From Amycolatopsis pretoriensis (GTDB taxonomy: Bacteria; Actinomycetota; Actinomycetes; Mycobacteriales; Pseudonocardiaceae), in the NCBI RefSeq assembly GCF_900107925.1, contig NZ_FNUJ01000007.1, positions 1 to 64,000 of the forward strand: 64,000 bases of DNA. The letters are read 5' to 3'. The notes below the pieces were generated by a model. The model made no database searches. It saw nothing but the letters and a program-made list of their open reading frames with translations, and was not told the origin of the DNA. A program made the position numbers and the translations under genes. Of this stretch, positions 1 to 7,566 are shown one piece after another. Positions within the stretch are counted from its first letter, which is position 1. Each line of letters opens with the position of its first letter.

Positions 1-894
1 CGGATCATGCCGTACTTCGCGTTGAAGGGCGGGGCGTTCTTCACCCTGGTCATCGGGGTGCTGGCGCTGATGTCGGGGCTGTTCCAGATCAACCCCGTGT
101 GGAACTTCGGCCCGTACAACCCGGCGCAGGTGTCGGCGGGCTCGCAGCCCGACTGGTACATGGCCTGGGCGGACGGCATGCTCCGGATCTGGCCCGCCTG
201 GGAGGTCTACCTCGGGAACTACACGATCCCGGCGGTGTTCTTCCCCGGCGCGATCGGCATGCCGGTCCTGATCGGCCTGTTGCTGGCCTACCCGTTCCTC
301 GAGCGGAAGCTGTCCAAGGACACCGCCCACCACAACCTGCTCCAGCGGCCGCGGGACGCACCGGTCCGCACGGCGCTGGGCGCGATGGCGCTGGGCTTCT
401 TCATGGTGATCGAGCTGTCGGGCTTCAACGACATCCTCGCCGACCAGTTCGACATCTCGCTGAACGCGACGACGTGGGCGGGCCGCATCGGCGTGCTGCT
501 CGTGCCGCCGGTGGCGTACTACCTGACCTACCGGCTTTGCCTGGGCCTGCAGCGGGCCGACCGCGAGGTGCTGGAGCACGGCGTCGAGACGGGCATCATC
601 AAGCGGCTGCCGCACGGTGAGTTCATCGAGATCCACCAGCCGCTGGCCGGCGTCGACAGCCACGGCCACGCGATCCCGCTCGAGTACCAGGGCGCTTCGG
701 TGCCGAAGAAGATGAACAAGCTGGGCTCGGCCGGTGCGGCCGTCCCGGGCACGTTCTGGTCGCCGGACCCGGCCGAGGAGACCGCCGCGCTGCAGCGGGC
801 CCACGGCAACGGGCACGGCAACGGCCACTCGGTCACCCAGGGCGAGCCGGGCGAGTTCGAGAGCATCGAGAGCGCCAAGCGCTCGGAGCACTGA
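1..894 (+). CDS. qcrB: Cytochrome bc1 complex cytochrome b subunit, C-terminal part (partial)
   Basis: The reading frame is open from base 1, so the 5' end lies outside the window; about 297 codons are visible. The segment has hydrophobic helices at its start and middle, an 'NPVWNFGPYNP' loop and the 'LLAYPFLER' region typical of actinobacterial QcrB, followed by a long hydrophilic tail with a His/Gly-rich 'GNGHGNGH' stretch. QcrB carries the quinol sites of the bc1-aa3 supercomplex in the plasma membrane. The heme b histidines would lie in the missing N-terminal half. It is followed directly by a strong hairpin, so it is the last gene of its operon. The extended cytoplasmic tail is characteristic of actinobacteria. 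Confidence 0.95.
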   Translation, partial: RIMPYFALKGGAFFTLVIGVLALMSGLFQINPVWNFGPYNPAQVSAGSQPDWYMAWADGMLRIWPAWEVYLGNYTIPAVFFPGAIGMPVLIGLLLAYPFLERKLSKDTAHHNLLQRPRDAPVRTALGAMALGFFMVIELSGFNDILADQFDISLNATTWAGRIGVLLVPPVAYYLTYRLCLGLQRADREVLEHGVETGIIKRLPHGEFIEIHQPLAGVDSHGHAIPLEYQGASVPKKMNKLGSAGAAVPGTFWSPDPAEETAALQRAHGNGHGNGHSVTQGEPGEFESIESAKRSEH

Positions 895-904
895 GTTCCG
901 CACA

Positions 905-947
905 CGACGAAGGCCACCTCCCGCGGGAGGTGGCCTTCGGTCGTTTC
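905..947 (+). terminator. Bidirectional hairpin terminator after qcrB
   Basis: The 14-base arms 909-922 and 925-938 are perfect complements with almost no loop, extended by CGAC/GGTCG flanks and a short T run. It lies between convergent genes (qcrB and the YdeI-like gene) and can serve both. Confidence 0.85.
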
Positions 948-1131
948 AGGAGTGGTCGCGCAGGCGCTGTACGGCCTTCTCCGCCCTCGAGAGGCGCGTC
1001 GCGGGCTTCTTGGCCTCGGCCACCCACTGGACGTACTCGCGCCGGTGTGACGGGGGCAGGGCCTCGAACGCGGCCTCGGCGTCCGGGGCAGCGGCGAGGG
1101 CGGCGGCCAGCTCCTCCGGGAGCTCGCTCAA
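946..1131 (-). CDS. Short YdeI/OmpD-associated-type protein
   Basis: The 61-residue product starts at a TTG that overlaps the stop of the upstream Lrp-type gene (ATTGA), so the two are probably translationally coupled. It matches only the C-terminal YdeI/OmpD-associated helical domain: a Leu-rich 'ELPEELAAALAA' opening and the 'PPSHRREYVQWVAEAKKPATR' stretch with a basic end. The DUF1905 domain that usually precedes it is absent; a full two-domain version lies at 37131-37574. The molecular function of this family is not firmly known; 'bacteriocin protection' is a legacy label. The frame extends further upstream, but that part is antisense-like Arg-rich sequence over the Lrp gene, so I reject the longer start. 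Confidence 0.75.
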   Translation of the reverse strand: MSELPEELAAALAAAPDAEAAFEALPPSHRREYVQWVAEAKKPATRLSRAEKAVQRLRDHS

Positions 1132-1409
1132 TCCTCGGCGCCGATGGCGAAGGCCTGCTCGGTGTCGGCGCGCGAGTACGACCGGAACGCGATGTGCGTG
1201 ACGGTGTCCAGCACGCCCGGCACCTTCCCGATCCGGCCCGGGATCAGGTCGGCCAGCTCCTCGTGCGCGGACACCTTGACGGTGGCGATGAGGTCGACGT
1301 CCCCGGCGCACGAGTAGACCTCGCCGACGCCGTCGATGTCGGCGATCGCCTGCGCCGCGTCCGGGATAGCTTCCGCCTCTACCTGGATCAACACGATCGC
1401 GGTGATCAC
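1128..1409 (-). CDS. Stand-alone Lrp/AsnC ligand-binding (RAM) domain protein
   Basis: The 93-residue protein consists only of the Lrp/AsnC effector-binding domain ('MITAIVLIQVEAEAIPDAAQAI', then 'GVGEVYSCAGDVDLIATVKV' and 'DTVTHIAFRSYS'), with no helix-turn-helix. Such proteins form Lrp-like oligomers and are thought to sense amino acids or modulate full-length Lrp proteins. It is the first gene of a two-gene minus-strand unit with the YdeI-like gene. The ligand cannot be read from sequence. Confidence 0.88.
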   Translation of the reverse strand: MITAIVLIQVEAEAIPDAAQAIADIDGVGEVYSCAGDVDLIATVKVSAHEELADLIPGRIGKVPGVLDTVTHIAFRSYSRADTEQAFAIGAED

Positions 1410-1450
1410 CTGGGGTCCTCCAAGGCTCGTCGTCGGGTTCGCCCGCGATC

Positions 1451-2179
1451 CTAGGCCGCGGTGTGCGCCAGCCAGTGTTCGGCCAGGGCCCGGTCACCGG
1501 TCAGCGTGACGTCGTCCAGGGGCCGGCGCCGGGTGAGGACGAGCAGCAGGTCCCGGACCGGCCCGGCCAGCGTGACGTCGGCGTCGGCGCCGTCGCGGGT
1601 CCAGGTGATGCCGTCGGGTTCGCGGGTGATGCGCCAGGTCCGGTCGCCGTCGGTCAGCCGGAGCGTCTGGCCGGTGCCGTGCAGCTGGGCGAAGTCCGGT
1701 TTGAGGCCGGCCGTGATGGGGTTCGCGAGCATCTCCAGCCACTCGGTGATCACGTCTTCGGCCAGGTCGGGGACCACTTCGAAGGCGGTGCCGGTGGCCA
1801 GCGCGGCGTCGGCGTGGTGGACGGTGGTGTCGTTGAGCATCCGGCGGAGCCAGAACCTCGCGTGCTGCTCGCCGAAGAAGGTCCACACCGGCGTCTCGCC
1901 CGCGTCGAGGACCGTCTTGGCGAGGTCTTCGGCGCCTTGGCGGAGCCAGTCGGCCCAGTTCTCGGGCGCGTCGGCGTCGTGGGGGTCGGGAACCGGCGAC
2001 GGGCCCGACCGGACGATGCCGGCGGACCAGCGGTGGGCCTGGCCGATGTGGCCGACGAGCACCCGCAGCGGCCAGTCCGGGCAGGTGGGGACGCGGGTGG
2101 CGGGGTCGGCACCGGTGACGGTGGTGGCGAAGGCGGCGGTGCGGTCGAGCAGCGCCTCGGCGAGCCTGGTGGTGTCCAT
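1451..2179 (-). CDS. Maleylpyruvate isomerase family / mycothiol-dependent (DinB-fold) protein
   Basis: The 242-residue product begins 'MDTTRLAEALLDRTAAFAT'. It has the family hallmarks: 'VPTCPDWPLRVLVGHIGQAHRWSAGIV' (a helical segment with a metal-binding His) and 'DTTVHHADAALATG' in the N-terminal DinB-like domain. A C-terminal SCP2-like MDMPI domain ('LRLTDGDRTWRITREPDG...ADVTLAGPVRDLLLVLTRR') follows. Members use mycothiol as cofactor or are uncharacterised. It is transcribed divergently from the MerR gene, 45 bp away, which suggests control by that regulator. The substrate is unknown. Confidence 0.85.
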   Translation of the reverse strand: MDTTRLAEALLDRTAAFATTVTGADPATRVPTCPDWPLRVLVGHIGQAHRWSAGIVRSGPSPVPDPHDADAPENWADWLRQGAEDLAKTVLDAGETPVWTFFGEQHARFWLRRMLNDTTVHHADAALATGTAFEVVPDLAEDVITEWLEMLANPITAGLKPDFAQLHGTGQTLRLTDGDRTWRITREPDGITWTRDGADADVTLAGPVRDLLLVLTRRRPLDDVTLTGDRALAEHWLAHTAA

Positions 2180-2224
2180 GGGCCGTACCGTAGGAATTCC
2201 ACCCGGCTGGAGGTTCGACCGAAG

Positions 2225-3112
2225 GTGACCGAAGACACACTCGGGATCGGCGACCTGGCGCGGCGGACCGGGGTGCCGGTCCGCACGATCCGCTTCTACT
2301 GCGACGAGGGGCTGCTGGAGCCCGCCCGCAGCGTCGGCGGCCACCGGCGGTTCGACACCGGGACGGTCGAGCGCCTGACGCTGGTCCGCCGCCTGCGTGC
2401 GCTGGGGCTGGGGCTGCGGTCGATCACGGAGGTGGTGACCGGGGCGCGGTCGCTGGACGAGGCCGTGGCCGCCGAGCGCGTGGCTCTGGACCGCGAGGTG
2501 GCGACGCTGGCGTGGCGGCGTTCGGTGCTGCGCGCGGTGGAGGAGGCGTCGCCGGCCGACCGGGCGGCCCGGCTGGAGCTGTTGACGGCGGTGCAGGACG
2601 GGTTCGCGGCGCACGAGACGCTGGTCCGCTTGTGGCACCCGATGACGACGGGCCCTATCCCGGGGGAGACGGCTCGGATGTTCCTGGACATCAGCGCGCC
2701 TCGGCCGCCGGAGCGGCCGTCGACGGGGCAGGTGGTGGCGTACGCGTCGCTGGTGGTGCTGGCGGCGGACCGCACTTTGGCGGCGCACGTGCGGGCGAGC
2801 ACGCTGGCGGGGCATTCGCGGGTGGCGGATCTGGGGGAGCTGCACGCTGCGGTGGGGGCGGCGTGCGCGCTGGTTTCGCCGGGGACCTCGCCGGCGCCGG
2901 GGGAGGCGCTGGACCGGTTTGTGGCTGCGCACGCGGCGGCGTGGGGGGCGGGGGATACGCCGGAGTTCCGGCGGGCGTTGAACGTGCGGACGGCTCCGGA
3001 CCGGGATGTGCGGCTGCGGCGGTATTGGCGGTTGGCGGGGGAGGTTTCGGGGGAGCCGATGGGGGTTGCGCACACGTGGTTGCTGGATGCTTTGGACCGC
3101 TCGGTGGTTTGA
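2225..3112 (+). CDS. MerR family transcriptional regulator
   Basis: The 295-residue protein starts at GTG 2225. The N-terminal MerR winged helix is clear: 'LGIGDLARRTGVPVRTIRFYCDEGLLEPARSVGGHRRF' and then a coiled-coil helix. The long C-terminal part (about residues 110-295) is rich in Ala/Leu helices without a recognisable catalytic motif and is probably an effector-binding domain. Divergent to the isomerase-like gene with a 45-bp shared promoter region. Downstream codon use becomes GGG-rich but remains coding-like to the TGA. Confidence 0.88.
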   Translation: MTEDTLGIGDLARRTGVPVRTIRFYCDEGLLEPARSVGGHRRFDTGTVERLTLVRRLRALGLGLRSITEVVTGARSLDEAVAAERVALDREVATLAWRRSVLRAVEEASPADRAARLELLTAVQDGFAAHETLVRLWHPMTTGPIPGETARMFLDISAPRPPERPSTGQVVAYASLVVLAADRTLAAHVRASTLAGHSRVADLGELHAAVGAACALVSPGTSPAPGEALDRFVAAHAAAWGAGDTPEFRRALNVRTAPDRDVRLRRYWRLAGEVSGEPMGVAHTWLLDALDRSVV

Positions 3113-3175
3113 GTTTGCCGCTGGGGTGCGGTGCGGTCTGGTGGGTTCTCGCCACCCCGATGCCCGATTGTGACT

Positions 3176-3235
3176 ACGGCCGGCGGTACCGCGTCAAGGC
3201 GGGAAAGCGTGCCTTGACCCGGCACCGCCGGCCGT
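3176..3235. terminator. Long stem-loop between convergent genes
   Basis: Arms 3176-3200 and 3211-3235 are complementary over 25 bases with two mismatches, with a 10-base loop GGGAAAGCGT. There is no T run, so it may act as a rho-independent-like or RNA-protecting structure for the MerR gene and the opposing nuclease gene. Confidence 0.75.
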
Positions 3236-3339
3236 GTTCGGGCTTCGGATCGGGGTTGCGGGGAGGTCTGGTCTCGATGATCCTCCGTTGCGCTTCCGGC
3301 TTGCGGTTTTTGGCCTTGCCTCACAAACTTCTGGCCCTC

Positions 3340-3610
3340 TGACGCCCGCCTTCAGCCGTCTCTCGTCCGGCTCCCCGCCCGCAGCCTTCGGCCCTCTGGC
3401 CCCGGCTCTGCGGGTCGCCGCTTCCGGCTTTCCGGCCCCTGGCTTTGTGGGTCGCCGCTTCCGGCCCTCTGGCCCCTGGCTCTGTGGCTCCCCGCCCCGG
3501 CCTTCCGGCCCCCTGGCTCTGCGGCTCCCCGCCCCCGGCCCTCCGGCTCCCCGCGCCTCCGGCCCCGGCCAGACTCCCGGCCCCAGCCCTCCCTGCCCCC
3601 GACCCCGCAC
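3340..3610. repeat. Degenerate C/T-rich tandem repeat tract
   Basis: The segment repeats variants of 'CTGGCTCTG(C/T)GG(G/C)TC(G/C)CCGC' and 'TTCCGGCCC' at roughly 30-40 base intervals. Period and copy number are irregular. It precedes the 3' end of the nuclease gene and shows no coding signature on either strand. Confidence 0.55.
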
Positions 3611-3618
3611 CCGGCTTC

Positions 3619-5346
3619 TCACCCCACGTGCTCCAGCGAGTGCGCGCTCGACACCAGGTCCAGCCATCCCCGCCACCCGGCCACCGCCGCCGGTTCCGCC
3701 CATGGTCTCGTCGTTCGGACCAACCGGACCCCCGGCCGGGCCAGCCACCTCAACAGCACCCCCACCTCCTCCGGTGGTGCTCCGTTCAACGGGCCCGGGT
3801 CCGGCAGCACCGTCTCCGCCGAGGCCACCAGCGCCTCCACCACCGGCATCGGTGGCACCCCGCGCCGTGCCACCCCCGCCGAAGCCAGGCGGCCGTAGCG
3901 GATCACCGACAGTTCCCAGCCGCCCGCTCCGTCTGGGCTCGCCGCGATCAGCTCCGCTATCGAGGCCAGTGCCGTCTGGCGGTGCGCTCGCCCCAACGCT
4001 CGGATCAGCCCCGCCAGCTCGTCGCGGTGGCGGGCCGCCTGCTCGTAGTGCTGCCCCTCCGCCAAGCGCTCCACCTGGGCCGCCGCCACGTGCAACGCGC
4101 CGCCGTCCAGGCCCGCGATCAGGCCCGATGCCGACTCCACCGCCGGCACGTACGCCTCCACGCTCTGCCGGCCCGCGCACGGCGCTCCGCACCTCCCCAG
4201 CTCCGCCAGCACGCACGGTGTCCCGTTCGCGGTCCGCGGCGAGATCCGCTGGGTGCACGTGCGCAGTCCCGATGCCCCCGCCAGGGTGTCCGCCGTCGCG
4301 CGGGCGTCCGCCTGGTTGCGGAACGGGCCCAGCACCCCCGGCCGCGGCAGGCGGACCACCGACAGCCGCGGGAACGCCTCCTCCGTCAGGCCGATCCACC
4401 AGCCCTGGTGCCGGTTCTTCGACCGCCGGTTGTACGCCGGCTTGTGCGCCGCGATCAGCCGCAGCTCGCGCACCTCCGCCTCGAGCGCGTGCGCGCACAC
4501 GACGTGGTCCACGCGCTCGGCCAGCCCGACCATCTCGCGGATCCGGCTGCGCCCCTCCGAACCCGTGAAGTACGTCCGCACGCGCCGCCGGAGGTCCTTC
4601 GCCGTGCCGACGTACAGGACCTCCTCCTTCGGCCCCCTGAAGAGGTAGACGCCCGGTGCCGACGGCAGGTCCGCCGCCAGGTGCCGCTTCGCGCGCTGCG
4701 CCACCGTGACCTCGGGCAGGTACCCCATCAGCTCCTCGAGCGAATGGACGCCCAGGTTGCCGACGCGCTCCAGCAGCCCGTGCAGCACGTCGACGGTCGC
4801 GCGGGCGTCGTCGAGCGCCCGGTGCGTCGGCCGCGTCCGGGCGCCGAACAGCAACGCCAGCGCCGTCAGGTTGTACCGGCCGACCTCGTCGCGGGGGACG
4901 ACCCGCCGCGCCAGGCGGACCGTGCAGACGACCGTCAGCTTCGGCCATACATAACCGTGTCCTTCGCACGCCGCCCGCATGTGGGACGTGTCGAACCCCG
5001 AGTTGTGCGCCACCAGCACCGAACCGCCGATGAACTCGAGGAACGCCGGCAGCACCTCCTCGATCGGCGGCGCGTTGTAGACCATCGCCTGGGTGATGCC
5101 CGTCAGCGAGACGATCTGCGGCGGGATCACCATCCCCGGGTTGACCAGCGTCCCGAACTCGCCCAGCACCTCGCCGCCGCGCACCTTCACCGCGCCGATC
5201 TCCGTGATGCCCGACGGGCCGGGGGCCGCGCCGGTCGTCTCGAGGTCGAACACCACGAAAGTCGTGTCCCGCAAGGGGGTTCCGAGCTCGTCGAACGCGA
5301 GCTGGGCCTGGATCGAACGCATGTGCGGAAGAGTAAGGGCAGGCAC
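3619..5346 (-). CDS. DEDD exonuclease / GIY-YIG endonuclease fusion (UvrC-like)
   Basis: The 575-residue protein joins two nuclease modules. Residues about 25-190 form a DnaQ-type DEDD exonuclease ('FVVFDLETTGAAPG', 'LVAHNSGFDTSHM', 'HRALDDARAT'). Residues about 245-330 form a UvrC/Cho-type GIY-YIG domain ('APGVYLFRGPKEEVLYVGTAKDLRRRVRTYF'). A UvrC-like tail with Cys residues ('CVLAELGRCGAPCAG') follows. Family members (Rv2191-type) are thought to act in DNA repair, but their substrate is not established. ATG at 5346 is used; an in-frame ATG eight codons later is possible. It is divergent from the NYN gene. Confidence 0.9.
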   Translation of the reverse strand: MPALTLPHMRSIQAQLAFDELGTPLRDTTFVVFDLETTGAAPGPSGITEIGAVKVRGGEVLGEFGTLVNPGMVIPPQIVSLTGITQAMVYNAPPIEEVLPAFLEFIGGSVLVAHNSGFDTSHMRAACEGHGYVWPKLTVVCTVRLARRVVPRDEVGRYNLTALALLFGARTRPTHRALDDARATVDVLHGLLERVGNLGVHSLEELMGYLPEVTVAQRAKRHLAADLPSAPGVYLFRGPKEEVLYVGTAKDLRRRVRTYFTGSEGRSRIREMVGLAERVDHVVCAHALEAEVRELRLIAAHKPAYNRRSKNRHQGWWIGLTEEAFPRLSVVRLPRPGVLGPFRNQADARATADTLAGASGLRTCTQRISPRTANGTPCVLAELGRCGAPCAGRQSVEAYVPAVESASGLIAGLDGGALHVAAAQVERLAEGQHYEQAARHRDELAGLIRALGRAHRQTALASIAELIAASPDGAGGWELSVIRYGRLASAGVARRGVPPMPVVEALVASAETVLPDPGPLNGAPPEEVGVLLRWLARPGVRLVRTTRPWAEPAAVAGWRGWLDLVSSAHSLEHVG

Positions 5347-5419
5347 CGACAGTTTCGGGTCGTGCCCGGTCCGTGTGCCGCGCGGGGCACGATGCGGGGG
5401 CGGGGCCTACCCTGGACCA

Positions 5420-6820
5420 ATGCACCCGCAGCCGCTCGTGCCGGAGCCGCCCGAGGACCCCGCCGGTCCGTCGGGTGTCGCGTCGCGCCCGGAGCAGGCT
5501 CCGGAGCAGGTCGAGGAGGCCGTCGAACGGCCCGAGCCGGCCACCTGGCCCGCGCTGCCGGAGCCGGTGCGCGACCGGATCGCCGAGCTCTCGGCCGCCG
5601 CCGTCGCCAAGCTGCCCGCCACGGACGTGCCCCGCCAGCTGCGGCCGGTCGCGAAGTTCGCCCCGGCCAAGCGGGCGAAACTGGGTGGCGCCGCGCTGCT
5701 CACCGCGCTCGGGGAGTCGGCGCAGTTCCGCACCGCCGTCATCGAGTGGCTGCGCGAGCACCGCACCGACGCGCTCGACCCCAACGCGGCCGATTCGGTC
5801 GCCGCGGCGGCCGCCGCCGTGTTGCTGGGGGAGTCCGGTGCGGCCGGACGTGTCCGGCTCGTCGCGAAGAACGCCGAGGAAAACGCCCTGCGCGCCGAAC
5901 GCGACGCCGCGCTGGCCCGCAATCAGCGCCTCGAAGCCGAACTCGCGCAGTTGCGGGTCGAGCTCGCCGAAGCCAAGAGCGCCGCCGAGAACGCGCGTGG
6001 CGAGCGCGAGGGCGAAGTCGAGAAGCTCTTGAAGCGCCTTCGCGAGCAAGGTGTCCAGCTTCGCCAGGCCAAGGACGCGGCCGAAACGGCATCGGCGGAC
6101 GCCCAGCGCGGAGCCGGCGCCCGCGCGGAAGAAGTCGCCGCCCTCAACGCCCAGCTCGAACGCGAACGCCAGCGCGTCGCCAACGAACGCGCGCGGGCCG
6201 AACGCGCGGCCGCGGACGCCGACATCGCCCGCCAGTCCGCGCGCGAAGCCCGCGAAGCCGACGAAGTGCGGCTGGCGCTGCTCATCGACACGATCGACGG
6301 CGCGGTCACGGGGTTGCGCCGCGAGCTGGCCCTCGGCGCGCGCGGCGCCCGGCCGGCCGACATGGTCCGCGGCGCCAGCACCGGCACCGGCCAGGGCGGC
6401 AAGATCGCCGACGTGTCCACGTTGGACCGCTACCTGGCGCTGCCGAACGTGCACCTGATCGTCGACGGCTACAACGTCACGAAGACCGGTTACCCCGAAC
6501 TGGCGCTGGCCGACCAGCGCGACCGGCTGATCCACCAGCTGTCCGCCCTGGCGGCGCGCACGTCGGCCGAGGTGACGGTGGTGTTCGACGGCGCGGGCGT
6601 GCTGTCGGTCCCGGCGTCGGTGCCGCGCGGGGTCCGGGTGCTGTTCTCCGACCGCGGGGTCCTGGCCGACGACGTGATCCGCAACATCGTGGCGGCCGAA
6701 CCCGCGGGCCGGCCGATGGTGGTGGCGACGTCCGACCGGGCGGTCGCGGACTCCGTGCGCGGCGGCGGGGCCCACCCGACGCCGTCCGCGGTGCTGGTCA
6801 GCCGCCTGTCGAGGGTCTGA
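5420..6820 (+). CDS. NYN-domain (YacP-like) putative RNA-processing protein with coiled coil
   Basis: The 466-residue product starts at ATG 5420, just after a possible TACCCT -10 element, so its transcript may be nearly leaderless. Three parts are visible: a Pro/Glu-rich N-terminus, a long Ala/Glu/Arg heptad-like coiled coil (about residues 150-300), and a C-terminal NYN/PIN-fold domain starting 'NVHLIVDGYNVTKTGYPELAL'. The last includes 'VTVVFDGAGV', 'VRVLFSDRGVLADDVI' and 'MVVATSDRAVADSV'. These Asp positions match the metal-binding set of YacP/Rae1-type ribonucleases. RNase activity is inferred from the family. It is divergent from the DEDD/GIY-YIG nuclease. Confidence 0.85.
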   Translation: MHPQPLVPEPPEDPAGPSGVASRPEQAPEQVEEAVERPEPATWPALPEPVRDRIAELSAAAVAKLPATDVPRQLRPVAKFAPAKRAKLGGAALLTALGESAQFRTAVIEWLREHRTDALDPNAADSVAAAAAAVLLGESGAAGRVRLVAKNAEENALRAERDAALARNQRLEAELAQLRVELAEAKSAAENARGEREGEVEKLLKRLREQGVQLRQAKDAAETASADAQRGAGARAEEVAALNAQLERERQRVANERARAERAAADADIARQSAREAREADEVRLALLIDTIDGAVTGLRRELALGARGARPADMVRGASTGTGQGGKIADVSTLDRYLALPNVHLIVDGYNVTKTGYPELALADQRDRLIHQLSALAARTSAEVTVVFDGAGVLSVPASVPRGVRVLFSDRGVLADDVIRNIVAAEPAGRPMVVATSDRAVADSVRGGGAHPTPSAVLVSRLSRV

Positions 6821-6888
6821 TCCCCCGAAATTGTCGGTGGTGGCGCCTACCGTCCTCCCCAAGTCAGTTCCGACGTGAGGAGGATCCC

Positions 6889-7143
6889 GTGCACGACACC
6901 CCCGAGCTGTCCGAAGTGGACGTCTCGCACATTTCGGTTTCCGACATCGAGAACACCGTCGTCGTCGACTGCGACCGCTGCGTCGTGCGCGGGATTTCCT
7001 GCCACGACTGCGTCGTGAGCGTCCTGCTCGGCGCGCCGCCCGCGGTCGTCTGGGACGCCGATGAACGGCGGGCCATCGACGCTCTCGCGGACGCCGGGAT
7101 GGTGCCGCGGCTGCGGCTCGTCGAGGAACGGTGGAGCGCCTGA
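6889..7143 (+). CDS. Small four-cysteine conserved protein
   Basis: The 84-residue product begins at GTG 6889, preceded by a clear GAGGAGG ribosome site. It has a CxxC-x6-CxxC arrangement (Cys28, Cys31, Cys38, Cys41: 'CDRCVVRGISCHDC'), fitting a zinc or iron-sulfur site. An acidic N-terminus precedes it and 'WDADERRAIDALADAGMVPRLRLVEE' follows. I recall homologous small proteins beside NlpC/P60 genes in actinobacteria, but know of no assigned function. Confidence 0.75.
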   Translation: MHDTPELSEVDVSHISVSDIENTVVVDCDRCVVRGISCHDCVVSVLLGAPPAVVWDADERRAIDALADAGMVPRLRLVEERWSA

Positions 7144-7566
7144 CAGGCCCGTTTCGTGTCGGCGCGCCGAGTGGTCGATCGGGTCCGATGAACGGTCGGT
7201 GACCGAAATGCCCGCGGAGAAACCCCAGCGTGTAACGCCCATCACAGGTTTTCTCCCGCCCAGGTCCGATCGGGTTTCGGGGCGCTACGGAGAGTTTTTG
7301 CCGAAGAGGTGGTGGACGAGCAGGCGGTCTTTTCGTAACCTGTCCGAGATCTCGTGGCCCCTGGCCGTCGATAAGGGCGGCGACACGGGATCGCCGCCGG
7401 ACGCAGCTTTGTCGGGAAGCTGGGAACCGGAACCACCACCGCGGTCGCAGCTGTTGCGGAAGAAGACGGCTCGCGCGCGGTGCGGGACAGCGGCGAAGAG
7501 GAACCCCCGACCTCTTCGCGCCCCGGTCCCCACGGCGGCCGAGACGCAAAGGAGACCCGCGCGACC
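7144..7566 (+). promoter_or_regulatory. Long structured leader of the NlpC/P60 gene
   Basis: These 423 bases have no convincing coding content. Two strong hairpins are visible: 7376-7398 (GGCGGCGA / TCGCCGCC) and 7493-7519 (GCGAAGAGG / CCTCTTCGC). A GGGAACCGGAACC word sits between them, and AAAGGAG precedes the GTG start. Actinobacterial wall-hydrolase genes often have c-di-AMP riboswitch leaders, but the diagnostic ydaO core is not evident. The segment is therefore called only a probable cis-regulatory leader. Confidence 0.45.

Larger units (their letters stand above)
3113..3618. other. Gene-free interval with long hairpin and degenerate repeats
   Basis: No convincing gene lies in these 506 bases between convergent genes. 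The first part holds a 25-bp stem-loop (3176-3235). From about 3340 to 3610 the sequence is a strongly pyrimidine-biased degenerate repeat in which words such as TCCGGCCC, TGGCTCTG and TCCCCGCC recur. Confidence 0.7.

Noticed and set aside
7225..7250. MtrA-like box (GTAACGCCCATCACA) before the NlpC/P60 gene
   Set aside because: Only a loose resemblance to a direct-repeat MtrA site; too weak to list as a feature.
3194..7549. A 1451-codon open frame on the minus strand
   Set aside because: It is Arg/Gly/Pro-rich antisense to the nuclease, NYN and small-protein genes, with no domain. In high-GC DNA such shadow frames are common.
7144..7566. A definite c-di-AMP (ydaO-type) riboswitch call
   Set aside because: The conserved core words (GGGGTGAATC-like and the paired pseudoknot segments) are not visible; kept only as a generic structured leader.
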